Source: Acidobacteriota bacterium
GTDB taxonomy: Bacteria > Acidobacteriota > Blastocatellia > Chloracidobacteriales > Chloracidobacteriaceae
Assembly: GCA_016208495.1 (NCBI GenBank)
Contig: JACQXX010000085.1
Coordinates: 48,142 to 112,141 of the forward strand
DNA length: 64,000 nucleotides
Reading direction: 5' to 3'
Shown: positions 44,401 through 51,920 of the stretch, piece after piece
Layout of the letters: every line of letters begins with the position of its first letter
Numbering within the stretch: the first letter of the stretch is position 1
The notes under the pieces: generated by a model
Databases searched by the model: none
Seen by the model: the letters and a program-made list of their open reading frames with translations, nothing else
Told to the model about the DNA's origin: nothing
Translations under genes and position numbers: made by a program

Positions 44401-46433
44401 TTCCGACCATGACGCCGCTCGATATAATCATCCACCATGCCGGAATCGAGTGGGCCAGGTCGGTACAAGGCATTAAGGGCAATGATGTCTTCCAGGCTTT
44501 CGGGTTTCAGCCGCCGGGTGATTTCTTTAATTCCGTCGCCTTCAAACTGGAAAATCGCTTCGGTTTCACCGTCGGCAAACAGACGCAAGGCGGCTGGATC
44601 ATCCAGTGGAATTTCATTGAGGTTGGGTGTCTGGCCGTGTTCGCGCTGAATGTTTTCCAGGCAGTCATTGATGATGGTGAGCGTCGTGAGTCCCAGAAAG
44701 TCCATCTTCAACATGCCAGCCTTTTCGAGGTCATTCATGTTGTACTGCGTGGCGAGGACGTCAATTTCACCGCGTTCTTTATCTTTCGCTTTGGTTTTGA
44801 AGACTGGGACCAGTTCATAGACGGGTCGTGGCGAGATCACCACTCCGGCGGCGTGAATGGACGAATGCCGCGAACACCCTTCCAGACGCTGAGCCAGATT
44901 GAGCATCTCGCGGATTCGGGTGTCTTTTTCATAGGCCGTTTTGAGTTCGGGAACGGTTTTTAAAGCTTCGCCAATCGGAACGTTGCGTCCGCGCTGTGGC
45001 GGCGGAATCATTTTGGCGATTTTTTCGACTTCGGCGTAGGGAATATCGAGCACCCGTCCAACGTCTTTAATCGCTGCCCTTGAAGCCATCGTCCCAAAGG
45101 TGACGATTTGCGAAACGTTTTCCCGACCATAGAAATTACCGACATAATCAATCACCTGACCACGTCCGCGGACACAAAAATCCACGTCAATATCGGGCAT
45201 TGAAACGCGCTCCGGGTTGAGAAAGCGTTCAAACAGGAGTTCAAACTGGAGCGGGTCAATATCCGTGATGCGCATCGCATAGGCTACTATCGCGCCCGCA
45301 GCACTTCCACGGCCCGGGCCCACGGGGATGCCGCTATCTCGTGCATATCGAATAAAATCCCAGACGATGAGAAAGTATCCGCAAAAGCCCATTTTCTTAA
45401 TGGTGGCAATTTCATGATCGAGCCGTACCCGATATTGTTCGACGCTGTATTTCAGCTCTCCGCGGGCATGAAGTGGGGCTAATTCCTGGAGTCGGCTTTC
45501 AAGCCCTTCGCGAGCGACTTTTTCAAAGTAACTGTCAATGGTGAAGCCTTCGGGAACCGGATATTCCGGCAGGTGCATTTTGGCCTTTGGAAACCCAAAT
45601 TGACACATCTCCGCAATTTTCATGGTATTGCGAAGTGCTTCAACATTTTGATTTTCAAAGAGATGCCACATTTCCTCGGCGCTTCGGACATAGTGCGTCG
45701 GGCTGTAGTGCATCGTGGCCTGGTCAATCGTTTTGCCGGTTTGCAGACACAGGAGTGCCTGATGGGCACGAAAATCATCGCGGGTCAGGAAATGCGCATC
45801 ATTGGTTACCACCAACGGCACATCAAGTTTCCGGGCAATTTCAGTGAGTCCGGCATTGACACGTGATTGCTGTTCTTCAAAGCCGTCGTGACATTGAAGT
45901 TCAAGAAAATAATTTCCTTTGCCGAAAATTTCCTGATACTCGCCAACCTCACACACCGCCCGATCCATTTTGTCCCGCAAAATAAGCGAGGCTGGGACAC
46001 CGGACATACAGGCTGACAGGGCTACGAGCCCTTCGCTGTGCTTGCTCAGTAACTCCTTATCCATCCGGGGTTTATAGTAATACCCTTTGGTGTAGGCCAG
46101 CGACGTCAGGATCACCAGATTTTCATATCCAGTCTGATTTTTCGCCAGCAGAATGAGATGATTGGTCCCTTTTTCTCCTTCAGTGTTTGCCCCCCGTTCA
46201 TGCATCGAGCCACGGGCCACGTAGGCTTCCATGCCGATGATGGGGCGCACATTCTGTTTTTTCATGGAGTTGTAAAAGGACATCGCCCCAAACATATTGC
46301 CGTGATCGGTGGCGGCCATCGCCGAAAACCCAAGTTTGGAGGCGTGTTCAGCCAGGGCATCGTGTTGAATTGCACCATCGAGAAGGCTGAAGTCAGAGTG
46401 CAAGTGCAGGTGAACAAATTCTTTGTGGGACAT
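41421..46433 (-). CDS. dnaE: DNA polymerase III alpha subunit DnaE, interrupted by two inteins
   Basis: 1670 residues translated; about 1169 remain after removal of two inteins (341 and 160 residues), the normal DnaE size. PHP domain at the N-terminus (HLHLHSDFSLLDGAIQ). Palm domain with GRGSAAGAIVAYAMRITDID and PDIDVDF at 413-419 (catalytic aspartates), and MLKMDFLGLTTLTIIND. After the inteins come the finger/thumb parts, HhH and the OB-fold (KMGGMVVGYV, GSIEVIAWPETF). Spliced junctions read NTFGV-CTYQEQIM and FADYAFNK-SHSACYG, matching uninterrupted DnaE. Replicative polymerase, cytoplasm. Activity depends on protein splicing. The next gene upstream is 445 bp away across repeats. Confidence 0.97.
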   Translation of the reverse strand: MSHKEFVHLHLHSDFSLLDGAIQHDALAEHASKLGFSAMAATDHGNMFGAMSFYNSMKKQNVRPIIGMEAYVARGSMHERGANTEGEKGTNHLILLAKNQTGYENLVILTSLAYTKGYYYKPRMDKELLSKHSEGLVALSACMSGVPASLILRDKMDRAVCEVGEYQEIFGKGNYFLELQCHDGFEEQQSRVNAGLTEIARKLDVPLVVTNDAHFLTRDDFRAHQALLCLQTGKTIDQATMHYSPTHYVRSAEEMWHLFENQNVEALRNTMKIAEMCQFGFPKAKMHLPEYPVPEGFTIDSYFEKVAREGLESRLQELAPLHARGELKYSVEQYRVRLDHEIATIKKMGFCGYFLIVWDFIRYARDSGIPVGPGRGSAAGAIVAYAMRITDIDPLQFELLFERFLNPERVSMPDIDVDFCVRGRGQVIDYVGNFYGRENVSQIVTFGTMASRAAIKDVGRVLDIPYAEVEKIAKMIPPPQRGRNVPIGEALKTVPELKTAYEKDTRIREMLNLAQRLEGCSRHSSIHAAGVVISPRPVYELVPVFKTKAKDKERGEIDVLATQYNMNDLEKAGMLKMDFLGLTTLTIINDCLENIQREHGQTPNLNEIPLDDPAALRLFADGETEAIFQFEGDGIKEITRRLKPESLEDIIALNALYRPGPLDSGMVDDYIERRHGRKKVRYDFPELKDILGNTFGVCVAGDTLVLDAYSGKRVRIDELESQIGTFYVQGVDQNLNSQIGRVTHFFDNGVREVVELKLRNGSTVKVTPDHQVLTEAGWRQVKDLQVTDFIATPRRLTVADEQDYNRQKLRVLAYLIADRSLSSAACCDFVFGLNSECISFFLASLWDCDGHLGPKLYHYKTISHQLALDVQTLLLRLGIHSVIYESVYEAEKRKSEPTTAYQVTVYNLHLFRELVGPFLVSKSFPPASSISTESRDSVSRQIFLAELEQSWSQSWKSLEREYDFSVQHLRPKKRAIPRISINAICSVVDPLNLSQTQTNLKVRWEEIVSIQPAGTEPVYDITVEGIHNFVGNNIVLHNCTYQEQIMAIFQKLAGYSLGEADLVRRAMGKKKREELDAHKAKFFQQAEDRGHDRGKLEKLWQSLEGFADYAFNKCLVGDSPIVDADTGQVVTIAQIAAREVSTSHTFSFDGHQIIVNEIIEAFETGEKQVVELELENGRTLRCTPDHKFFTDQGYLPLHDILDKSLEVYFSEEVEAFTASSLEAPGQYPQNRVTIRLKKMKLVRVNPSGTEKTYNMTMRGPHHNYFTNGILTANSHSACYGVLAYQTAYLKAYYPAHFWAAVLSNELNNTDKVAKYIERARAQGIEILPPDVNLSYHGFTSTEKTIRFGLMAIKGIGESAVDAIVEARKDGPFTSIYDLAKRVDSRALNRRVLESLIKSGGLDEHPGTRAQKFAAIESVMESGARAQRDAQSGQASLFGMLEAEMEADADAALPDVPAWSQQEQLAGEKATLGFYITGHPLASYRELLTSFSNASYERLSKCQPNQIIKMGGMVVGYVVKNTKKGDRFCVFALEDELGSIEVIAWPETFKRISGKISDTQAVLVTGRIEFTDDGPSKIIADDVEPLAGLRERSASLLTFYFRSGSITAEKVDQLRSLFDRHRGDCQISFEVQLPTGDIACVRPNQFVRVKSSPELLHAVQSLCAGCEVRIS
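42615..43094 (-). other. DnaE intein 2: mini-intein without endonuclease
   Basis: Residues 1114-1273 of the precursor (160 aa). Starts at Cys (CLVGDSPIVDADTG, block A), with block B LRCTPDHKFFT, and ends PHHNYFTNGILTAN before Ser+1 of the host. The size leaves no room for a homing endonuclease. The residue before the terminal Asn is Ala instead of the usual His; the same substitution is known in split cyanobacterial DnaE inteins. The site FNK/SHS is three residues from that cyanobacterial site. Confidence 0.95.
43320..44342 (-). other. DnaE intein 1: large intein with degenerate LAGLIDADG endonuclease
   Basis: Residues 698-1038 of the precursor (341 aa). Block A CVAGDTLVLDAYSG, block B VKVTPDHQVLTEAGW, block F VYDITVEGIHNFVG, block G NNIVLHN before Cys+1. 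The centre has LAYLIADRSL and LASLWDCDGHLG, like the two LAGLIDADG helices. They are only about 30 residues apart, where about 90-120 is usual, and the first has Arg in place of Gly. The endonuclease is therefore probably inactive after an internal deletion. Inserted in the YQEQ region of the polymerase. Confidence 0.95.
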
Positions 46434-46442
46434 AGGTGATAG

Positions 46443-46486
46443 AGTGAGTAGTGAGTAGCGAGTAGCGAGTAGCGAGTAGCGAGTAG
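46443..46486. repeat. Heptad tandem repeat (GAGTAGC), about 6 copies
   Basis: Six copies of GAGTAGC/GAGTAGT beginning 10 bp upstream of the dnaE ATG. It is the reverse complement of the CTACTCG array at 14781-14892. The ribosome-binding region of dnaE is thus partly repeat sequence (TATCACCT before it on the minus strand). Confidence 0.93.
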
Positions 46487-46660
46487 AAACCGTGAGAGTG
46501 TGATTTACTCGTAACTGATTGATTTCAGGTTAGATCATGTGAGTTGTTGCCGTTGGTGAAGAGATTATAGCCTGTTGATGGCTGGGAGAGAACACAAGGA
46601 ATCGGGTTTCGGGTCTTTGAGAAAAAGACAGGAAAAGACAAAACGGCTTAAAGGTTCGAA

Positions 46661-46720
46661 AACCCGGAACCCGGAACCCGGAACCCGGAACCCGGAACCC
46701 GGAACCCGGAACCCGGAACC
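46661..46720. repeat. Heptad tandem repeat (ACCCGGA), about 8.5 copies
   Basis: Nearly perfect array of a 7-bp unit. The related word GGTTCCGGGTT occurs at 21359-21370 and 21478-21490. Confidence 0.96.
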
Positions 46721-46878
46721 TTGTCATTACCCAAATTTTTTTAACTTGCCTCTAAACCTCAGCAAATTTAAAGAGTTACTGAAATTGTTTTTCGGCTATT
46801 GTCTGAGTTGACCACTGATTATCCTGAAAATCCCAGAACCCAGAATCAACAACTTACAAAGGCAATTGAGGTCCAATT

Positions 46879-47790
46879 TTAGAGGTGATGACCAGTCAGG
46901 GCAAATCCGTGTCCTGAACCTCCGGCAACTGGTCGCCGGACCACATTCGTCAGTGGTCGGTAGTGTTGGAGGAAATCAAAATTGACCGTGGTAAACCCTT
47001 CCAACTGGTGGCCCAGGTTGCGCAAGGTAGTGACCGCCTTCAGAAAAACTTCCGGTAAAATAACGGCTGAGCCGAGATTCAAATAAACCCCGCCATCATC
47101 CAGACCTTTCACCACCGAACAAAACAGTTGAAAATCATGGTATGAGGCTGCCCCAATTGCTGACCCATCAGCCGTTGGATGGATGTGCGTAATGTCAGTT
47201 CCAACAGCCACATGGACGGTTACCGGAATGCTGTGCTGGTAGGCTGAACAGAGCAGGGAACGGTCAGCAAAGCGTGGATTCATTTCGGTCAAGAGTCGTC
47301 CAATGGCCTCGCCTCCACCGATTGAATCACGCAAGGCTTCACTGTATGCCTGATTGATGAACCGTCCGGTTTCTTCAGCGCCACCAAACGCACCTGAGCC
47401 AAGCGTGGCGTCTACATCTTCAGACGTCGAACCAATCAGGGCAATTTCAAAATCATGGACTACGCCAGAGCCATTGAGGGCAAATCCGTTGATAAACCCT
47501 TGATTCATCAGGTCAATCAGCACCGGCGCCAGCCCACACTTGATGACGTGCCCACCGAGTCCAACCAGGACGATTTTCCCCTTCTGACGTGCCTGCCGAA
47601 CCGCCTGGGCAACAGCTTTCAAGTTCTGAACCGCCAGAATATTTGGCAGGCGTTCAAAAAATTCTCGAAGCGAGCCGCCTGACTGAATGGGTCTGGCCAG
47701 ATCTTCGACCGAAACTTTGCTTTTGCGTTCAGCGAGTGGATAGGTGGAAAGGTTGGAAAAGTCGAGCGGTTCAAATGGATAACGTGACAT
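46879..47790 (-). CDS. Deoxyhypusine-synthase-like protein of unknown function
   Basis: 303 residues, no signal peptide. Rossmann-type pattern KGKIVLVGLGGHVIKCGLAP, then GSGVVHDFEIALIGSTSEDV and GTDITHIHPTADGSAIG. The overall order and the VHDFEIA.GSTSEDV stretch recall deoxyhypusine-synthase-like proteins of bacteria. The place where the catalytic lysine loop would be reads GSAVILPEVFLKA, so classical activity on eIF5A is not expected, and bacteria have no eIF5A. Function remains open. Its start lies 63 bp beyond the end of the small Zeta-partner gene. Confidence 0.6.
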   Translation of the reverse strand: MSRYPFEPLDFSNLSTYPLAERKSKVSVEDLARPIQSGGSLREFFERLPNILAVQNLKAVAQAVRQARQKGKIVLVGLGGHVIKCGLAPVLIDLMNQGFINGFALNGSGVVHDFEIALIGSTSEDVDATLGSGAFGGAEETGRFINQAYSEALRDSIGGGEAIGRLLTEMNPRFADRSLLCSAYQHSIPVTVHVAVGTDITHIHPTADGSAIGAASYHDFQLFCSVVKGLDDGGVYLNLGSAVILPEVFLKAVTTLRNLGHQLEGFTTVNFDFLQHYRPLTNVVRRPVAGGSGHGFALTGHHL

Positions 47791-47798
47791 AGGACAAC

Positions 47799-47843
47799 CA
47801 GGGAATAGGGGATAGGGGACGGGGGATGGGGGATAGGGGATGG
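47799..47843. repeat. Degenerate heptad repeat (GGGGATA/GGGGGAT)
   Basis: Five to six copies of GGGGATA-like words with 7-8 bp period, filling the whole gap between the small partner gene and the deoxyhypusine-synthase-like gene. Confidence 0.8.
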
Positions 47844-47853
47844 AAAGCCACCC

Positions 47854-48063
47854 TTAATCAGGCTTCTGTTTTTGGAGTGGATCTTCAACCGGGATTTCGT
47901 CAGGTTGCAAAAAGATGATTTTTCCGTTCTCCCAGCTTGGCACGGCATTTCCTGCTCGTTTGTGCAGGAGCAAGGCATGGGCGACTGCCTCAGACATAAC
48001 TGCCTCAAGGTCTATCGTTTCAATTGAAACAGGCTCCAGGTGTTGGTTGGTTTCTTTGGTCAT
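47854..48063 (-). CDS. Small protein overlapping the Zeta-like kinase, candidate antitoxin
   Basis: 69 residues. The start codon overlaps the stop of the Zeta-like gene (ATGA), so the two are translationally coupled. The sequence has a helical AVMSEAVAHALLLHKRAGNA followed by PSWENGKIIFLQPDEIP. Small proteins with this HKxxGxxVxxxxxGKxxxxxPxEI pattern commonly follow COG4185-type Zeta ATPases. Acidic N-terminus. Role as antitoxin or regulator is inferred from context only. Confidence 0.7.
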   Translation of the reverse strand: MTKETNQHLEPVSIETIDLEAVMSEAVAHALLLHKRAGNAVPSWENGKIIFLQPDEIPVEDPLQKQKPD

Positions 48064-48644
48064 TGACTCATCTCACAGAAGGATTTCCAAAGTTCATTTT
48101 TATATATCGTCAAACATCCACAGTTTGCACGATGAGCGATCAGTGCTGGTTGACCAGATTTGGAATTGTCAATAACGGACCAACTGTTCGCCAGCGGTTT
48201 ATAGAGATCGTGGAAATTCTGGATTCCTCTCAAGTATCGGCGCCGGATGGTTTCTTCCGGAATTGAATGTCCCCCAAGTTTGACTCGGATGGCAACTCGT
48301 TCAATGGCCAGTTCACTGCTTTGAAGCCAGAGGAAAATCAAATGAAATCTGTATCCAGTTGTTTTCCATTGACTTATCCGTCGTGCATAGGTTCGACTGG
48401 CCAGAGTTGATTCAAAGGCAAAAGACTGATGTTGAGTCGCAAGCTGCTCCAACCGGTTTAATGCAATGCGACCCGCTTCGATTTGAACCTGATCCGGTTC
48501 AAAAGCGGAGAGGCCCGAAGCAATCGTGTCCGCGTTGATAAAGTTGGCCAGGTGGAGTTTGTCTCGGAGGAGAAACGGCGCCAGTGTTGATTTTCCTGAC
48601 CCATTCGGGCCACCAATGACATAGACTGAAGGTGGCAAAGTCAT
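48060..48644 (-). CDS. Zeta-toxin-like P-loop kinase (COG4185 type)
   Basis: 194 residues. Walker A GGPNGSGKSTLAP at about residues 11-23, the following Asp in NADTIASGLSAFEPDQ, and the conserved FAFESTLASRTYARRI and RRYLRGIQNF patterns of Zeta/AAA-type kinases. Zeta toxins phosphorylate UDP-N-acetylglucosamine and block wall synthesis; chromosomal COG4185 members have not all been shown to be toxic. It lies 6 bp after a DUF192 gene and overlaps the small partner gene by 4 bp. Confidence 0.88.
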   Translation of the reverse strand: MTLPPSVYVIGGPNGSGKSTLAPFLLRDKLHLANFINADTIASGLSAFEPDQVQIEAGRIALNRLEQLATQHQSFAFESTLASRTYARRISQWKTTGYRFHLIFLWLQSSELAIERVAIRVKLGGHSIPEETIRRRYLRGIQNFHDLYKPLANSWSVIDNSKSGQPALIAHRANCGCLTIYKNELWKSFCEMSQ

Positions 48645-48650
48645 TGCTTT

Positions 48651-49202
48651 TCAAGGAATTGAAAAAGAAAGCTGTGTTCCTGCCGCAATTCCCAGCGCCT
48701 TTGCACGTCCGGCTGGGATTTCCAACACATACTGACCCACGCCTGACCGCCGTGGAATATCGGCATCCGGTGTTTCGGCTGTGGTGCGTGGGACATTTGC
48801 CGCCACGCTCGTGACGCGTTTGTCCGCCCCAATGAAAATGATGTCCAGATCAATCAGCGTGTTTTTCATCCAGAAGGTATGTGGCGCTTCACGATTGTAA
48901 ATAAACAACATACCGCGATCTGGCGCTAAACTTTTGCGCAGCATCAGGCCGATTTCATGCTCAGTCGGTGTGCGGGCCATTTCAACACTGAGTTTGTGCC
49001 CATTGGGTAGCGTGAGCGTTGTGGTTGGAAGGTTTTGCTTGCCGTATTGCCAGTCATCAAGTGTGGCTTGTGGAATGATGAAAAACACCCCCAGGGCCAG
49101 GAAAAGCAAGCCTCCAACCAGGGCAATAACTTGACGTCGGGAAGATTTCGATGGTTTGAGAGCGGGTCGAACTGCCTTTTTCGATGAATGCTTTTTGGCC
49201 AT
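48651..49202 (-). CDS. Membrane-anchored DUF192 protein
   Basis: 183 residues. Basic N-terminus, one membrane helix or uncleaved signal at about 24-44 (VIALVGGLLFLALGVFFIIP), then a DUF192 domain: VEMARTPTEHEIGLMLRKSL, GMLFIYNREAPHTFWMKNTL, IDLDIIFIGAD, VLEIPAGRAKALGI. DUF192 is a small beta-barrel of unknown function, usually exported. Starts 12 bp from a degenerate TTTAGGG/GGGTTCA repeat. Confidence 0.9.
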   Translation of the reverse strand: MAKKHSSKKAVRPALKPSKSSRRQVIALVGGLLFLALGVFFIIPQATLDDWQYGKQNLPTTTLTLPNGHKLSVEMARTPTEHEIGLMLRKSLAPDRGMLFIYNREAPHTFWMKNTLIDLDIIFIGADKRVTSVAANVPRTTAETPDADIPRRSGVGQYVLEIPAGRAKALGIAAGTQLSFSIP

Positions 49203-49213
49203 AACTGCACGAG

Positions 49214-49247
49214 ATTTAGGGTTTAGGGTTTAGGGTTCAGGGTTTTT
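49214..49247. repeat. Degenerate heptad repeat (TTTAGGG/TTCAGGG)
   Basis: About four copies of TTTAGGG changing into GGGTTCA-type units, in the gap between the DUF192 and TonB-C genes. It is identical in sequence to plant telomere repeats, but this is chance within the local heptad family. Confidence 0.88.
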
Positions 49248-49314
49248 AAGCCAATTGAATTCAAGTATTTTCGATGTTCACCCTGAAACAGATGGCATAT
49301 TTTCCGTGCCAGAT

Positions 49315-50214
49315 CTACGGTTTCTCCTGTCGCCGGAAGTTAAATTCCGCCAGCAATTTGATGCGAACTGGGACGCCGTTTTGCGTAGCTGGCTTAAATG
49401 AATAGCTTTGAATTGCCTGAATCACGGCTTCATCCAACCCATATCCGGCCCAGCGAACGATCCGAATATCTTCAACTTTCCCGGTTGTGCCAAACACAAT
49501 TTCAGTTTCAATTTTGGCTTCGATACTGGCATCACGGGCAGCTTCAGTGGTGGTTGGGCGTGGACGTTTGAGGAAAATCGGCAAGGTCACATCTTCGGGA
49601 ACTTCGCCACTTCGCAAGTCAAGTACTGTATCTCCAGAAGAATCATTCAGTTGGGATATTTGCTGTTTCCGAAAGACCTGAAAATCGTGAACCACAACGG
49701 TTGCCAGCCGGCTGGTTTCGCAGATGGCTTCTGCCCGGGCATGTTCTGGGAATGGCCCCTGGGCTTTGAGTTCTCGCCACGTCACAAGGGTTCCGGTTCG
49801 GGCGTCAATGCAAAACAGACTGAACCGGACTTCAAAATAGGACTCGTTTGTGCTGGTCAGTCGCCTCGCACTCAGCACTCGCCCCTGAAGGTAAAAATCA
49901 CATCCAAGCGCGGCGCCAAGTTGCCGGGCTTCTTCACGATGTGGGTTAAAGTTGATGGCTGAACCATTCCGAGCGGAAAGGGGAGCTCCAACCAGCGCCG
50001 AAGGGAGGACTTCAACACCGCTGGCCTGCAAGCCCTGGCTTAAGGCGGCTTCGAGTGGGAGTGATGGAATCTCCGGCGCCAGTGCCACGGTTTCAAACGG
50101 AATAATTCCGGCTTGAAGTGATGATTGTGATGCCCCCTGGGCTGAGCCACTGGTTACCAGCAGCGTTATCACGGCGAAAATCAGGCTCCAAGCATGGTGT
50201 CTGGTGAAGTACAT
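49315..50214 (-). CDS. Exported protein with TonB C-terminal domain
   Basis: 299 residues. Signal peptide at about 8-28 (LIFAVITLLVTSGSAQG). The middle domain (about 35-185) resembles proteins that compute GALGCDFYLQGRVL-type lipoprotein folds and is not assigned. The C-terminal 85 residues form a TonB-type domain (IEAKIETEIVFGTTGKVEDI, GLDEAVIQAIQSYSFKPATQ, VPVRIKLLAEFNF). It lacks the usual N-terminal membrane anchor and Pro-rich spacer of TonB, so it is probably a periplasmic or envelope protein using the same fold. First gene of the minus-strand run towards dnaE. Confidence 0.82.
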   Translation of the reverse strand: MYFTRHHAWSLIFAVITLLVTSGSAQGASQSSLQAGIIPFETVALAPEIPSLPLEAALSQGLQASGVEVLPSALVGAPLSARNGSAINFNPHREEARQLGAALGCDFYLQGRVLSARRLTSTNESYFEVRFSLFCIDARTGTLVTWRELKAQGPFPEHARAEAICETSRLATVVVHDFQVFRKQQISQLNDSSGDTVLDLRSGEVPEDVTLPIFLKRPRPTTTEAARDASIEAKIETEIVFGTTGKVEDIRIVRWAGYGLDEAVIQAIQSYSFKPATQNGVPVRIKLLAEFNFRRQEKP

Positions 50215-50394
50215 TGGTTTGATAAGCCGGAGGTTTGTCGCTGGTAAGAGTGAAAATTATTGGGACGCAGTGGGGATGTGTCAGGAGAATTTTCACTTTT
50301 CATTTTTGATTGGACACTTAACTGTTGACAGATGTGCCCGGAGGAATTATTTTTGGCGCTCTAAAAAACACCTCTAATAACCTGGATGTGCTGA

Positions 50395-50469
50395 GCGGGC
50401 GTAGCTCAATGGTAGAGTACCAGCTTCCCAAGCTGGGTGTTGTGGGTTCGAGTCCCATCGCCCGCTCCA
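50395..50469 (+). tRNA. tRNA-Gly (anticodon CCC)
   Basis: 75 nt. Acceptor stem GCGGGCG/CGCCCGC, anticodon arm CCAGC-TTCCCAA-GCTGG giving anticodon CCC, T arm GTGGG-TTCGAGT-CCCAT, discriminator U and an encoded CCA end. Confidence 0.97.
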
Positions 50470-50644
50470 TTTTATTTCCCTTTCAAACAATCCCCCTGAA
50501 ATATTTCAGATCACTGCCTGGTCATTCGCACAGGCATAGGAAATATGCTCGCCATTTTTTGAGCGAAGACTTTCGAGTTGAATTCGGACCTGGGCGCCGA
50601 TGCCCGATGTCTTCAGCCCCAAGCCCGATGTCTTCAGCCCCAAC

Positions 50645-51760
50645 TTAATTCCTCATCGGCATGACCACATAGCGGTAGTTGTAGTCATTCTCACCGTGTG
50701 GGCGCAACTGGATTTGCGTGGCTTCATCACGGAATTCGAAACTAATTTCCCCAACATTGACCACTGAGAGAAAATCAAGCAGGTACTGCACATTAAAGGC
50801 CAGTGAATAGGTGTCTCCGTCATATGGAACCGGAAGGGCATCAAAGCCTTCGCCGGACCCGCTTGACTGGGCGCTGAATTCGATTTGGCCTTCAGTGATG
50901 TTGATTTTTATGGCGTGGGTGACGTCGTCAGCCATGTAAGCGACGCGGCGCAACGTTGCCGCCAGGCGATCTGATTCAAGGATCAGTGCTTTATCATTCG
51001 CCTTGGGCATGACCATTTCATAATTGGGGAACTGACCGGCGAGCATTCGTGAGATATAGAGCCGATTGCCAATTTCAAAGAAAATGTGGTTGTCGTCTTT
51101 GCCAAATTTGATGATTTCGTCATCGGCATCCCCGGCCAGCTTTTGAACCTCGGCCAGCGTTTTTTTCGGGATCAGCAGTTTGATGCCTTCTTTGGGGGCT
51201 TTGAATTCAACGCCTGATTTTTCAATAAAGGCCAGTCGGTGGCCGTCAGTCGCCACGACCCGCAAGGTCGAAGGGCTGAGAATCACCTGGGCGCCGTTGA
51301 GGGCAAAGCGGGATTCTTCCTGAGTGGAGGCAAACAACGTCCGGGGAATCATGGCACGTAAGATGGACGCCGGAACCGAAAATTGAGCATCTGGGACGTT
51401 GGCCAGTGGCGGAAAGGCTTCCGGGTCAGGGCTTAACAGTTTAAATCTGGAGCGTTCACAGGTCACAATTGCCTGATCGTTGCCATCGGTTTTGACGGTG
51501 ATTTCAGCGTCTGGAAGACTGCGGACCAGGTCATACAATTTCCGGGCTGGAAGCAGAATGGTTCCTCCGACTCTAACCTGAGCCGGGCAGAGACAGCGTA
51601 GCGTTGATTCCAAATCGGTTGCCACCAGGGTCAGCGGCTCACCTTTTTTGGCGCGAATCAACAGGTTTTGAATGATAGGAATGGTGCTTTTCTTTTCCAC
51701 CACGCCTTGCAGAAAGTTTAACTCTTTCAGAAGGTCAGAGCGATTAACTGAAAATTCCAC
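50645..51760 (-). CDS. dnaN: DNA polymerase III sliding clamp (beta subunit)
   Basis: Ring-shaped processivity clamp for DnaE. With GTG 51760 as start the protein has 371 residues, the normal length, and AAGGA lies 8 nt upstream; the frame is open for 32 more codons upstream, which look non-coding. Typical segments: ELNFLQGVVEKKSTIPIIQN at the start, LVATDLESTLRC, VATDGHRLAF, and the C-terminal YVVMPMRN (the family end MPMR). dnaA and recF, its usual neighbours, are absent. Divergent from the TMTC-like gene. Confidence 0.97.
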   Translation of the reverse strand: MEFSVNRSDLLKELNFLQGVVEKKSTIPIIQNLLIRAKKGEPLTLVATDLESTLRCLCPAQVRVGGTILLPARKLYDLVRSLPDAEITVKTDGNDQAIVTCERSRFKLLSPDPEAFPPLANVPDAQFSVPASILRAMIPRTLFASTQEESRFALNGAQVILSPSTLRVVATDGHRLAFIEKSGVEFKAPKEGIKLLIPKKTLAEVQKLAGDADDEIIKFGKDDNHIFFEIGNRLYISRMLAGQFPNYEMVMPKANDKALILESDRLAATLRRVAYMADDVTHAIKINITEGQIEFSAQSSGSGEGFDALPVPYDGDTYSLAFNVQYLLDFLSVVNVGEISFEFRDEATQIQLRPHGENDYNYRYVVMPMRN

Positions 51761-51920
51761 GGCTGGATTCCTTTTCTTGTGAGCAAAGATACGGTGTGTG
51801 GTATAGTTGGTCGCCATTATGATTGAGCCATTGGCGAGATGCAATCCTAACCCCAATCCCCTTGGACGGGTGTTTGACTGACACCTTTCATTTTCTCTCT
51901 TGCTTTAAGCCTCAAATGAT

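Larger units (their letters stand above)
46434..46878. other. Intergenic region upstream of dnaE, filled mostly with heptad repeats
   Basis: 445 bp. Contains the two arrays listed below and A/T-rich sequence (46725-46800). The dnaE promoter should lie here but no clear boxes are seen. Confidence 0.6.

Noticed and set aside
49214..49247. Plant-type telomere repeat TTTAGGG (contamination or linear end)
   Set aside because: Only about three copies, inside a bacterial gene run, and part of the local GGGTTCA heptad family.
51761..51856. Longer dnaN with 32 extra N-terminal residues
   Set aside because: The extension has no counterpart in the family, and GTG 51760 has a well-placed AAGGA.
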